Assembly (NCBI GenBank): GCA_001683735.1
Contig: LUGG01000023.1
Span: forward strand, 1-64,000
DNA: 64,000 nucleotides
Origin: Grifola frondosa
Lineage: Eukaryota > Basidiomycota > Agaricomycetes > Polyporales > Grifolaceae
Direction of reading: 5' to 3'
In this document: positions 45,148 through 56,641 of the stretch, piece by piece
Layout: each line of letters begins with the position of its first letter
Position numbering within the stretch: the stretch's first letter is position 1
The notes under the pieces: model-generated
Databases searched by the model: none
The model's input: only the letters and a program-made list of their open reading frames with translations
What the model was told of the DNA's origin: nothing
Made by a program: the position numbers and the translations under genes

Positions 45148-47964
45148 ATGTCTTCCCTACTGAAATTCCTACCCTTCCGAAAGGCTGAGGATACCAGCGG
45201 GGAGCCCGCAGTGGCGACAGAACAGTTTGCTGAGGAGAAGATATCCAAGTCCCCTGGAGATAGCAATAGCGTGTCGGAGTCGCTGAAGGAGGACGAGGTT
45301 ACCAGCGTCCTCGATCCCGAGCTCAATCCCGGAGCACTCGCATTGGACGAAGGTGCGTCTCCTTATCTAGCTGGTCGCATGTTCACGTAGCTAACGAAGG
45401 AATTTGGGGACAGATGCGGCGGGAGGCATGGGACGTCACCTAGGCGTATTCAGTTGTACGCTACTCATGTGAGCATGCTCCAATACTTCGCGGTTCTCTG
45501 TTTCATTTTCAAACTTCCAGAGTCGGGCGTATCATCGGCACTGGTATTTTTTCCACCCCATCGTCCATTCTCGGCTCTGTAGGGTCTGTAGGCGCGTCTT
45601 TGATGTTATGGGTTCTGGGATCCGTGCTATCCTTCTGCGGTCTTTTCATATGGCTCGAGTTTGGCACCATGTTTCCCAGGTCTGGAGGAGAAAAAGTCTA
45701 CCTTGAGATTGTATACCAGAAGCCTCGTTATCTTGCCACTATCCTCTTTGCTGCAAATGCCATTTTGCTCGGGTTCACTGCTGCAGGTTGTATTGTGAGT
45801 GTCTGATCTTACCGCTCAGAGATTAGGACTGAAGTTTGCTGGCGCAGGTTTTTGCCAGCAAGTATGTCGAGGAACTTCCAGTACATCTCTTATATACCGA
45901 CTGAATAAACGTCTTAGTATCCTTGTATCTGCAGGACAAGAGGCCGGTCGGTGGGCAAGTCGCGGGGTAGCGCTTGGGGAGAGCAGTTTTATTGTTGTGT
46001 GCCTCTTCACCTATGTTCTTTACAGTTATATTCTTCGTCACCGTGCTACACGGTCTAACGCCCCGAGTAGGAACTTACCTCATGAACGTATGTGATTTTG
46101 CAACTCTGGCCGCTTATACACTGAACTCAAGGTGTTGCAGGCTCTCAGCGTGTTCAAGATCGTCATCTTACTCTTCATTATAGTCACCGGTATGCCAAAC
46201 TTCGCAATTCTCAGATCTCTTGCTCATTGTGCAGTTTGTCTCCAAAGGCTGGGTCGTACTTTCCGGCCATACCCACATCAAAGATCCACATGCGAACTTC
46301 AGGAATGCCTTCGCTGGCAGTTCTCACAGTAGCAACGATGCAGGTTTTATTCTCAGCGTACCAATCTCAGCGTTTCTGATGTGCACTTCTTCTATGTAGT
46401 ACGCTACGGCGACTTTCAAAGTGCTCTTCTCTTACGGAGGGTGGTCGAACGTAAACTATGTGATGAACAACGTCAAGAACCCCGTGCGCACGCTCATGAT
46501 CGCGGGGCCGCTCGGCCTGGGCATCTGTGTCGTGCTCAACCTCCTCGCTAATGTTGCGTATTTTGCGTGAATTTTTTTTCACAAAGTGCATAATGGTCGT
46601 GTGGCTGACTCCGGCATAGCGCCGCAACGAAGGACGAGATCAAGGAGACCGGTGTGACTGTTGCTTCGCTGTTCTTCGCAAACGTCTTTGGGTCGGAGGC
46701 ACAAAGAGCCCTGACGGTTTTCGTTGCACTGAGGTGTGTTTTTGGTGTATCTGCCTTATGCTCTATTCCGATCCTCATGCTTTGAGCCAGCGCTTTGGGG
46801 TATTTGATCTCACCGTCCTCTCGCTAGTCCTTATCTCATATATATCCTTGTCAATATTCTACCATTGATAGAGTAAGTCGAATCTCGGATTTGGTTATCC
46901 ACAAATTCTAACCAGGGGCCCCAGAATGTTATTACAGTTGTGAGCGTCGTCATCTATCATTCCGTAACAGACAGTTCGTTCACTCAATAAAACCGTTCGC
47001 AGACCTTTGCAGTTGCTCGGGTAAACCAAGGTATGCTAACGCGCTTATTCCGCGCCTGAGTGACGCTCATATTCACTTTTGCAGAGCTCGCCAAGGAAGG
47101 CATCCCGCTCCCATTTGGCAATCGCTTCTGGGCATCCAACTGGCCAACAGGGAAGTCTCCCTTACCTGGACTCATCATTCACCTGATTCCCTCCGTATGT
47201 GATATTCTTCTTTCTACGCAACTGGAACTCGGGCTGATGGAATGTTGCGCAGATCATCGTCATCATCGCACCGCCGCCTGCTGTCGCATACCCCTTCATC
47301 CTTGATATAGAGGGATACCCACAGCAGATCATCAATTTCTTCGTCGTCATCGTACGTCCAGTTATTTCAAGTCGTGGCCGGCAAGACGGATATACGTATA
47401 CGTCGTTAGGGCTTGTTCTGGCTGCGGTGGCGCAAACCGAATGCTGTACGGCCATTTAAAGGTAAGCCGTGATCTATTCTTCAAGATACGCTCACGTTGA
47501 CGCGGATCTTGCAGTGTGGTGGCCCCTGGCGGTGTTCTTTCTGGCCGCTGCCGTATTCCGTGCGTCACGATTGTGTTCCTCTTGCGAGCGAGCGACAGTA
47601 TGCTGACCACCCACGACGCAGTGCTCGTTGCCCCATTCCTGCGCCCAGCGAACAAAGTCGGCGACACTCCCCCGCTGCCATATTATCTGTGCGTGCTCTC
47701 TTCTCGCTCGCCAACTCTCCGTGATTTCCTCATCATGGCTCGCAGATATTGTCTAGTGGGCATTGCGGTGATGGCCTTTGGTATTCTGTATTGGGCTGCG
47801 TGGAGGATCGTACCGGGATGGTTTGGCTATGAGCTCGTACCGCGCAAGGAAACATTTGAGGACGGCACGGTCGTTACTCTTGTAAGTCTCGTTGTGGGAC
47901 CGCAAAAATGGCTGGTGCTGAATCATGCTTTCCACAGTTTTCCACGCACAAAAAGGCTCAATGA
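45148..47964 (+). pseudogene. Methionine/LAT-type amino acid permease, copy B (splice-damaged)
   Basis: The ATG at 45148 starts MSSLLKFLPFRKAEDTSGEP, and the exon order matches copy D: RIIGTGIFSTPSSILGSVGS, WLEFGTMFPRSGGEKVYLE, AGQEAGRWASRGVALG, VTVLHGLTPRVGTYLMN, GWVVLSGHTHIKDPHANF, YVMNNVKNPVRTLMIAGPLG, FFANVFGSEAQRALTVFVAL, ELAKEGIPLPFGNRFWASNW, GLFWLRWRKPNAVRPFK and GWFGYELVPRKE, stop 47962-47964. Exon reading frames are intact. Two splice sites differ from A and D: the donor after ...GVALG reads GAGAGC where A and D have GTAGGC (near 45979), and the donor after ...SSND reads GCAGGT instead of GTACGT (near 46345). The first leaves no GT, so the normal transcript is probably lost. It is marked as a likely pseudogene rather than proven. 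Confidence 0.7.
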
Positions 47965-48105
47965 TGGGTGTATTTGATGGCTGTCTGGATGCTGTGATGA
48001 CCCATGATGTACTACCTATGGGGATGCAAATTACCTTGCAGAGGCTTTGCTTTGGGCTGATATCGCTTGCCTGTTGCATCTCGCACTGCTCGGCGTTTCC
48101 GAAAC

Positions 48106-48720
48106 ATGCTTCAGCCTGACGCGGGTGGTGATGGTGACCATCTTGAAGATGCCAAGTCTACTGCAAGCGGAGCTTCGCTGAAAGACGGCGAGGAAGCAGT
48201 CTATAGTCTTCATTCTGGAGCCGAGGCTCGTGAACTCACACTGGATGAAGGTATGTTCTTGTCAGTCTAAAGAATCGGGTGAATTTCTGGTGTCGTAGGT
48301 ACGGATGCTGCAGGAGGCATGGGATGCCATCTCAGCATTTTCAGCTGTACTCACCTCCTGATGTAAGCGGCTGATGATTTGCCTCTGAATTTTGCCTCAT
48401 GTTCTACACATGACAGAGTCAGGCGTATCATCGGCACAAGTATCTTTTCCACACCACCCTCCATCCTTGGTTCCGTTGGATCTCTAGGTCCCTCCATGAT
48501 GCTCTGGGTGCTGGGATTCGTGCTTTCGTTCTGTGGGCTCTTCAATTGGTTGGAGTTGGGCACCATGATCTCTCGTTCCGGTGGATAGAAGGTCTACCTT
48601 GAAGCGATGTACATAATGCCAGCCACCTTGGCACTCTCATTTTTGCTGCGAATGCAGTGTTGCTCGGATTCACGTCTTCGAGATGCACCATGGGTGGTAC
48701 TTTCTGAAGAGACAGCTCCG
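48106..48720 (+). pseudogene. Amino acid permease, copy C (truncated, with stop)
   Basis: This copy has a different N-tail from the others (MLQPDAGGDGDHLEDAKSTA, ATG 48106), then RELTLDE, a short intron, AAGGMG, another intron and RRIIGTSIFSTPPSILGSVG, WVLGFVLSFCGLFNWLELG and SRSGG followed by TAG (48586-48588). Homology goes on after the stop (KVYLEAM, then about 100 more bases) and ends near 48720. Everything from the third membrane helix onward is gone. The distinct N-tail suggests an older paralogue rather than a fresh copy of B or D. Confidence 0.75.
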
Positions 48721-48744
48721 TACTGATTAGAGAGGCATGTTTAG

Positions 48745-48910
48745 GTCTCTACCAGCAAGTCTACCGCAGCTGATTGGGGACCTCTACCTTTCGGCAACCT
48801 GGCAGCCAGCAAATTCCAATATTTCGCTGATCTCTTCCTGCCTACCAAACAACCTCAGTTAGCTATGCAGACAATGCCGGCACTGCTGCCTCATACACAG
48901 CAGACCGTGC
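48745..48910 (+). pseudogene. Fragment of the NRPS-like gene tail
   Basis: About 160 bases match the 3' part of the minus-strand remnant near 19790-19895. They encode DWGPLPFGNLAASKFQYFAD then LFLPTKQP, against DWGALSSGGPAASKFQYLAN then LFLPTEQP at the other site. The fragment follows permease C directly, so NRPS-like and permease sequence lie side by side here as they do at 16-22 kb, though in reversed order. Confidence 0.65.
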
Positions 48911-49195
48911 GACTTGGGATGCTATTTTCGACGACAGTCAAACAGCCGGGTCAGAGTGGCGGTGATTTACCTCGGTGCAAGAGGCAGCTCAGTAGGAAAT
49001 CTAATGATCTGATGTTTATAAATCAAAAATTTCATGCATCTTATTGAGCATTCGAGCGGTCAACGTTCAACGTTCAGCAATAGAAGCTGAGTGAAAATGT
49101 TCAAGTAGTAAACTTGGATTCCCGCTCCTCCTCATATTGCCGCAGTGCCGCAGTGGCGGAGACAAGCCTAGACAAGCGCTCGTAGCTACATGTGC

Positions 49196-52100
49196 CCTCT
49201 GATAATATAACTTTGATTTTGTATCTGTCCTACTCATGATGATGTTATATCATATCTCGAACACATTCACCACGCAAGGCTGCAAGTTTTATACGTACGG
49301 CTAGGGTCGGTGACACCAAGGTTGAAGAAAGAGCTCCAATAATATGGTCCTTTGGGAAACGGAAGATCCTACTATGCGTTCAACAATGGCGTTGTCAGCC
49401 TCGTCAACGGAATTGATTCTGTGGTATGTATATCCTGCAGGTGTATAAGCCCATCAAGACCACCCCTCGAATGTCGGAGCTTGCCTCGCTCCCTTCCGCT
49501 TTGCCACTCCGGATCCTATGAGCAGTTGCGTATATAGTCGTCATTCCAGCACTGGAATGTGTAGTAAAAGCATGGTTGATTTGTGAGTTGGAGGCCTGCG
49601 TAAGCGACGATATCGGCCCTGTTTGCGATAGGCGGCTGCACGCAATGATGTGGAGGGATGGCGCGAAGAAGCCCTATGCTTTATCGATATCATCTAGGCT
49701 TCCTTCTGGCATTTGAGGAAATTGCAGGGACGTCTAGGGACGTGCGTATGCATATATATTTCATGATAGTTATTCTTGGATCTGTGCTCGGACTGGCTTT
49801 CCTGGCTCTCTGCGATGTCTTCCCTACTGAAATTTCTTCCTTTCCGAAAGGCTGAGGATACCAGCAGCGAGCTCGCAGCGGCGACAGAGCAGTCTGCTGA
49901 AGAGAAGATATCCAAGTCCCTTGGAGATAGCGATAGCGTGTCGGAGTCGCTGAAGGAGGGCGAGGTTACCACTGTCCTCGATCCTGAGCTCAATCCCGGA
50001 GCACTCACATTCGATGAAGGTGCGCCTCCTTATCCAGACGGTGGTATGTTCACGTATCTGACAAAGGGATCTGGGGACAGATGCGGCGGGAGGCATGGGA
50101 CGTCAATTAGGCGTATTCAGTTGTACGCTACTCATGTGAGAATGCTCCAATACTTCATGGGTCCGTATTTAATCATCAACAGAGTCGGGCGTATCATCGG
50201 CACTGGCATTTTCTCCACCCCATCATCCATTCTCGGCTCTGTAGGGTCTGTAGGCGCGTCTTTGATGCTATGGGTTCTGGGATTTGTGCTATCCTTCTGC
50301 GGTCTCTTCATCTGGCTCGAGTTTGGCACGATGTTTCCCCGTTCTGGCGGAGAAAAAGTCTATCTTGAGGCTGTATACCAGAGGCCTCGTTATCTTGCCA
50401 CTATTATGTTTGCGGCAAATGCTATTTTGCTCGGGTTCTCTGCCTCAAATTGTATCGTAAGTGTTTTAAGCTTACTATTCGGAGTGCTTAGACTGAAGTT
50501 TGCACGTGCAGGTCTTTGCGAGCAAGTACGTCGAGGAACATCCCTGCACATATATTATATATCGACTGAATAAATGTCTTAGTATCCTTGTATCTTCAGG
50601 ACAAGAGGCCGGTCGGTGGGCAAGTCGCGGGATAGCGCTTGGAGGTAGGCAGTCCCCTTGCTGCATGTGCCTCACTTACCCATGGAACTCTTTGCAGTTA
50701 TATTCTTCGTCACCATGTTACACGGATTGACGCCGCGAGTAGGAATCTACCTCATGAATGTATGTGATTTTGCAGATCTTTCCCGTTACATACTGAATTC
50801 AAGCGCGTTACAGGCTCTCGGAGTGTTCAAGATCGTCATTTTACTCTTCGTTGTGGTCACCGGTATGTCGAACATCGCAATTCTCAGATCCCTTGGTTCA
50901 TTGTGCAATACCATTGTCTCTCAAGGCTGGGTCGTGCTCTCCGGCCATACTCACATCAAAGATCCACATGTGAACTTCAGAAATGCCTTCGCTGGCAGTT
51001 CACATAGCAGCAACGATGTACGTTTTGTTCCGAACATACATATCGACGCGTTTTCGATGAGCACTTTACTCCAATGTAGTATGCTACGGCAACCTTCAAA
51101 GTGCTCTTCACTTACGCAGGTTGGTCGAACGTGAACTATGTGATGAACAACGTCAGGGACCCCGTGCGCACGCTCACCATCGCCGGGCCGCTCGGCTTGG
51201 GCATATGCGCTGTGCTCTATCTCCTTGCCAATGTTGCGTATTTTGCGTGAGTTTTCATCGAGTGCATAATGGCCCTACGGAGATGGCTGACTCTGGGATA
51301 GCGCTGCAACGACGGATGAGATCAGGAAGAGCGGTGTGACTGTTGCTTCGCTGTTCTTCGGAAACGTCTTTGGGTCAGAGGCACAGAGAGCCCTGACGGT
51401 TTTTGTTGCACTGAGGTGCGTTCAGTATATCTATTTCATGCTCTATTTCTATCCTGACACTTTGAGCTAGCGCTTTGGGGTATTTAATCTTACCTTTTTC
51501 TCACTGGTCCTAGTCTCACATACCACTTATGTCAACCTTTCATCATCGATAGAGTAAGTCGCATCTCAGGATTGTCTGCCCTTAATTCTAACAAGGGTCT
51601 CTCAGAACGTCATCACAGTTGTAAGCATCTCGACCGGTTATCCCATAACGCGAGTTTTGTTCACGCAATGGAGCCGTTTGTAGACTTTTGCAGCTTCTCG
51701 AATAAATCAAGGTATCTTAGTTTGCCTATTCCGCGCCTGAGTGACACTGATCGCCACTTTTGCAGAGCTCGCAAAGGAAGGCATCCCCCTCCGTTCGGCA
51801 ATCGCTTCTGGGCATCCAACTGGCCAACAGGGAAGTCTCCCCTACCTGGACTCATCATTCACCTGATTCCCTCTGTATGTGATACACTTCTTTCTATGTA
51901 ACTGGAACTCTGGCTGAAGGAGCGTTACGTAGGTCATCGTCATCATCGCCCCCCCGCCTGCTGTCGCATACCCCTTTATCCTTGATGTGGAGGGATACCC
52001 ACAGCAGATCATCAACTTGTTCATTGTCATCGTGTGTCGAATTGTTCAAAGTCATACTAGTCGGCAAGACTGACATATGCATTATGTCGGTAGGGCCTGT

Positions 52101-53540
52101 TCTGGCTGCGTTGGCGCAAACCAAATGCTGTTCGTCCATTCAAGGGTAGGTCATGATCTATTCTTGAAGACGTACTGGCGTTGACGGGATCTTGCAGTAT
52201 GGTGGCCCCTCGCGGTGTTTTTCCTGGCTGCTGCCGTATTCCGTGCGTCGCGATCATGTTCCTCGTGCGAGCGAGCGACAGTATGCTGACCACCCACGAC
52301 GCAGTGCTCGTCGCCCCATTCCTGCGCCCAGCGAACAAAGTCGGTGACACACCCCCGCTGCCATATTATCTGTACGTATTGTCTACTCGCTCGCCAACTC
52401 TCCATGATCTCCTTACCATGGCTCGCAGGTACTGTCTGGTGGGCATTGCAGTGATGGCCTTTGGCGTTCTGTATTGGGCGGCGTGGAGGATCGTACCGGG
52501 ATGGTTTGGCTATGAGCTCGTACCGCGCAAGGAGATCCTCCAGGATGGCACGGTCGTCACCCTTGTGCGTACGATTATGAAACCGCTGAAGCTGCTTGCA
52601 CTGAGCATTTTTCCACAGTTTTCCGCGCACACAAAGGCTCAATGAGGGTATATTTTGATCTGGATGTTGTGATGACACGTAATGTATTTACGTCTACTGA
52701 TGATACTCTTTCACCGAGTTGTACTTGAGATTGTCGGAGTCGGAATCCGATCTATCTTCCCTCGCTGGGATCTTCAGCGTATTCGTTCGAAGCATTATAC
52801 AAAGGTTGATTGATCGTCATCATCCGCCTATAATGGTCAGCAACGGAGACTAGTGTCGAAGGTTTGTTGCGAAATACTGTACAAGTTTTGAGATGTTGTG
52901 ACAACACCGTGGACGCGATCATTGGGACCATCATGCCAACTTTCGGCTGTACGGGGTGCTTTGTACTCTTGCAAAATCTGTCTATTACATCAAGCTAATT
53001 GTGGGGAATTTTTTCTATGTTGGTGGTTGGTCTGACTTAAGAACGGAGGTAAGTATTCTTCGTGCTTCATCGGCAGGCTCGTACGTAGTAGCCCTACAAT
53101 CAATCGGCATCGTTGTTGTCACGATTCGACATCCCTTGTCGCCATTTGTACATTCCTCGTTGCAACGAAGATGAGCTCATTCGCAAGCCATTTCGCGTTC
53201 TGTCAAATTTTCATTTGATCACGGTTATTGCAGGTCTTATAGTACAGCCGGAGAAGAGAAGTGGTGTGCATGCGTTGTGGATTTGCTGCGCGATGTTCTG
53301 GAGCGACAATATCCAGTAGGAAATCTACATCTGATACCTATCAATACACAATTTAATGCATCTTGTTGAGCATTCCAGCGGTCAAACGTTCAGCATTAAT
53401 ATTACAGTAACATATGGGAGCTGAGTGAACGTACTGACTCTAGTTCTTGCGCATGGGCGTCTACGATTGAGATTCCCACGGTGCTTTATCACTGCGCAGT
53501 GCCGTTGGTGGAGACAACGTTCAGAACACCTCCATCCTCA
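49196..53540 (+). repeat. Tandem segmental duplication, unit 2
   Basis: Opens with the PDI 3'-flank copy (GATAATATAACTTTGATTTTG near 49200, then CCACGCAAGGCTGCAAGTTT and CCAATAATATGGTCCTTTGG), continues with permease D, and ends in the genuine VPS68 promoter region (53316-53540). The flank copy contains no PDI coding sequence, so the breakpoint is just downstream of the PDI stop codon. Confidence 0.75.
49815..52645 (+). CDS. Methionine/LAT-type amino acid permease, copy D (intact)
   Basis: An APC-superfamily transporter of the fungal high-affinity methionine permease group, expected in the plasma membrane with about 12 helices. The ATG at 49815 starts MSSLLKFLPFRKAEDTSSEL; exon 1 ends at 50019 (LTFDE). 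Later exons read RIIGTGIFSTPSSILGSVGS, LEFGTMFPRSGGEKVYLEAV, SASNCIV joined to FASNILVS (donor gtacgt near 50525), AGQEAGRWASRGIALG, VTMLHGLTPRVGIYLMN, ALGVFKIVILLFVVVTG, GWVVLSGHTHIKDPHVNF, YVMNNVRDPVRTLTIAGPLG, FFGNVFGSEAQRALTVFVAL, NVITV, ELAKEGIPLRSAIASG-region (GNRFWASNWPTGKSPLPG), GLFWLRWRKPNAVRPFK, VWWPLAVFFLAAAVF and GWFGYELVPRKE, ending FSAHTKAQ at 52645. All donors I checked are usable. Near 51775 the string CCCCCTCCGTTCGG is one base shorter than in A and B (CTCCCATTTGGC), which should be checked. One mini-exon border (near 51475) is unresolved. Confidence 0.75.
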
Positions 53541-53579
53541 GCCACAGGTCACAGCGACAACACCAATAACAACGCCAAC

Positions 53580-54244
53580 ATGTCTATCCCCCGCTCGAGC
53601 TATGACCCTCGTCGGGTGTGCTTGAACCTTTCCAACCTCAATCTCGGCAGGCACAGGCGCACTATCGGAATATACCTCGCTGGTGGTCTCGTAAGTATCA
53701 AATCCGCTCTGCGGCGACCCTGCTTGATGCGCATACTTGCAGTTCGCACTGGCCAACTGGACTTTTTTGGACGCAGCCATTCTTTCGGCGCATGCGCACT
53801 CGCCATACAATGAGCCGCAGATACCCCCACCTGTGCACGTGGGCTTCCTCGACTGGGTACCCGGCATATGCTCGCTCCTAGGGATGATTATCATCAATCT
53901 CATTGACAAGGACAGAGTGCAGGGAAACGAGGGATATGGTGAATCAGGTGCTGTATGGCGCGCACGGCTGTGGTTGTTCATAGGGTTTGCCTTTATGGCC
54001 GGCGGCCTTGCGGGGAGCGTGGTGCGTTTATCTTCATCTTCCTTGAAACAAGATATATTTGTAAACCTTATCACTGCATTAGACTGTTCTTGTACTGAAA
54101 TATGTGGTACATGCTTACACGGAGCAGTACACATATTACGGCTACGCCAACGTATCCCAGAATGTGGCGCTCATGCTTTCGGCTATCGTTCTCTGGATGT
54201 CGCAAAGTATCAGCACGGAGTACGAGTACACGTTGTCTATTTAG
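53580..54244 (+). CDS. VPS68: VPS68/TMEM50 (UPF0220) family membrane protein
   Basis: Three exons (53580-53690, 53743-54021, 54083-54244) give 183 residues with all junctions in phase 0 and good GT...AG sites. The protein is nearly colinear with fungal Vps68: NLNLGRHRRTIGIYLAGGLF, then ALANWTFLDAAILSAHAHSP, a second helix in VGFLDWVPGICSLLGMIIIN, the loop LIDKDRVQGNEGYGESG, a third helix in LWLFIGFAFMAGGLAGSV, and a fourth in YANVSQNVALMLSAIVLW. Yeast Vps68 is a four-helix endosomal/vacuolar membrane protein that works with Vps55 in endosome-to-vacuole traffic. It sits just after the duplicated block, and a copy of its upstream region is found at 48985-49190. Confidence 0.92.
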
Positions 54245-54860
54245 CATGTAGCATCGTGTCGACCTCATTGGAGATTTATGCTTGCATATTTGTATGTTTC
54301 ATGTTGTATAATGTCCTTTTGTGTTATTGACGCGAGACGTACAGCGACAAGACTGTGCGTTGGAGCGTCTCCTTTTTTAGCCAACCAATGCCTCTTTGTA
54401 TCCATCCAGGACAGTATTTACAATTTTCATTTCATGACAGCATTGTTGTCTTCAGATATATGCATGGAAATTTGTGCCAAAAAAGAAAACGCCGCAATTC
54501 CAGTACATTTCTGGACTTGTAAACGTTGCAAGAGAAGATTTGTATATTTACCTCAGGCAAAACAGAACGGCAGGAACATCTGGTACGGAGTTCACAGTAT
54601 ATCTACTTCCCCACTCAACCGCGGGTCCTACTTCGGGAGGAAACCATGCGGTAAGGCAGGATGTTCTGCTAAAGGAGAATTGTGGTCGAAACAGCCACTG
54701 TTCTCGGGCTGCAACATCGACTGTCTCAGACGTATGAAAAATAGAAGCAGAAATGCACAAAAGATAGATGATGAGGAATAATCTAGTACACAAAACACAA
54801 TATGACCAGAGCCTCTAACGTATAATGTCAACTCCAGTCCGTTCAGTCCTTCCGGATGTT
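54245..54860. other. Intergenic between convergent VPS68 and RCC1 genes
   Basis: About 600 bases separate two convergent genes. A frame at 54278-54781 is open, but its product (cysteine- and lysine-rich, no motif) has no start context or splicing support. Confidence 0.4.
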
Positions 54861-56641
54861 CTACGTCTTCTTCCTCAGCAACGCCAAACAATGTTGGCCT
54901 CCGCAAGCAGCTTTGATAGCAGACCATGCACCACCCTCTTTCCGCACAACCACAGTCGGCGTCTTCACGTCATCATCGTGTCCGAGCCCGCACTCGCCCA
55001 TGACCTGCCGCCCCCACGAATACAACGCACCGCCCCGTGTCACCGCCAGGTTGTTGTGCGTCCCACATGCAATGTGCACGACCGCGTCGTCAGGGTCAGG
55101 GAAGGTCACCTGCACCGGCTCTGGGAGGAAGTCCGGCCATTTGCGATCCTGGAACGCGGCATCGTCATCGGCGAGACCTAACCGGCCCTCCTCAGATAAA
55201 CCGCATGCGTACACCTTCCCGTCGGACGTCAAGAACAGAGTGTGAAGGTCTCCGCCGGCAATTTCGACCACCGTCGCGCCTCCGAGCTCTCCCCGGCTCA
55301 TCCCGATCACCTTCTTGGGTGCGTGCACCTCGCGGTCGATGCTAGCATCGTACACTCCGGTGCCTGTCTGGCCCTTGCTGTTCACGCCCCAACCCCACGT
55401 CGTGCCCTCTTCGTCGACCGCAAACGAGTGATTACCACCTGCGCCAACGACGACCGCCTTACGTCCGCGTGTGCCAAGCACTATCTTCTCGGGAACCGTG
55501 CCGTGGATTTTACGGCGCTCCAGCACTCGCCGCCCGAGCTGGCCCTCCTCTCCTGTACCAAGTGTGTAGATGTTCCCGTACGTAGTGAGCAGAAGGAGAT
55601 GGTTGTTGCCCGCGGCGGCAGACACAAACTTCTCATCATGGAGGTCCACGACTGTTGTGGGCTTAAATTCGCGCTGTGATGAGCTCGAGAAGCCAACAAG
55701 ACCCTCGTTACCCTGCGTAAAATCGATGAGCACGCCACACCGATACAGTCGATAGGAGAACACTTACACGGAACGTGCCCCACACGCGCAGTTCGCCTTT
55801 GTCGCTGATAGCTGCGGAGACGCTGTCGCCGGCAACGACCTGTATGGCGCGGAAGCCTTCGTCTACCAGGCTCTGAATCGGTACCGGGAGAGTATTCGGG
55901 ATAGAGGTCTTCTCATCAACCTCAATTGATTCTTTATCATTCTTGGGATCGGGGATCGTAATCGTCACCCGTCCAAGCGCGGCGTTATCGTTCGCGCCGC
56001 ATGACCAGACCTGCGCCATCAATGAGGACCCGACCCAATCGAGAAACACGAGTCTAGACCTACAGTGCCCTTCTCGTCGATGAACAGCGTATGGAGCCCG
56101 CCAGCAGCGATAGCTTCCAAACCAGCGCCGTCAACACCAAACGCGCGCTCCTCGATCTTCTTGTCGACATATGGGTTCCGCCGTGGCTTGTCGAGGTCTG
56201 CACAGAACTCTGCGCTGATGCCCAGCTGGCCGCAGCTGCCTGATCCCCAGACAAACAGCTGGAGAGGAGGACGAACATGTACTGGGGGACGGGGAGTGGG
56301 TTGAGTGGGGCTGGAAGAACGGCGGGGGCTCTCTTCTTCGCAGGCGCGGGTGTCTTCGGCTTCCGCGGTAGCACTGGCTCCGCCTCGTTGGGAGCTGGTT
56401 TCGCTTTCAATGGTGCCTTAGCAGACACCCTTGACTTTGGCGCAGCTTTCGCCTTGGACGCCGATTTGGCCTTTGCTACACCGTTAGTTTTGGGTTCTGC
56501 TGGCGTTGTCCTCGTTCGGCTCCTCGAGGTGCGTTTCGCAGGAGGAGCAGGAGGCGGAGACGCCGCGCGCTTAGCACGCTTTGCTGGCACCTCCTCAGTG
56601 GGTGGTTTTCTGGATGAGGAGCGGGTTGTTCGAGCAGGCAT
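54861..56641 (-). CDS. RCC1-family Ran guanine-nucleotide exchange factor
   Basis: Minus-strand gene starting at the ATG 56641 (MPARTTRSSSRKPPTEEVPA); an upstream in-frame ATG at 56713 is also possible. The Ala/Lys/Pro-rich basic tail looks like a nuclear/chromatin-binding region. The seven-bladed propeller follows: LFVWGSGSCGQLGISAEF, IAAGGLHTLFIDEKGT, VWSCGANDNAALGRV, VVAGDSVSAAISDKGELRVW, GNEGLVGFSSSSQ, NHLLLLTTYGNIYTLGTGEE, QLGRRVLERRKIHGTVPEKI, GGNHSFAVDEEGTTWGWGVN, IAGGDLHTLFLTSDGKVYAC and HNNLAVTRGGALYSWGRQVM, stop at 54861. It makes Ran-GTP on chromatin for nuclear transport and mitosis. Two introns are clear (56011-56063 and 55713-55767). The first junction, near 56258-56285, needs a skip of only about 24 bases, too short for a normal intron. 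Confidence 0.88.

Larger units (their letters stand above)
44590..49195 (+). repeat. Tandem segmental duplication, unit 1
   Basis: The unit starts in the PDI 3' flank (GATATAACTTTGATTTTG at about 44612) and ends with a copy of the VPS68 promoter region (48985-49190; CAGTAGGAAATCT and GCATCTTATTGAGCATTCG). It contains permease copy B, pseudogene C and a fragment of the NRPS-like gene. It is homologous to 49196-53540 at both ends and through the permease. The parts between 48000 and 48985 have no clear partner in unit 2. Confidence 0.75.

Noticed and set aside
54278..54781. 167-codon plus-strand frame between VPS68 and RCC1
   Set aside because: Cysteine- and lysine-rich but with no domain, no codon-use resemblance to the neighbours and no conserved start.
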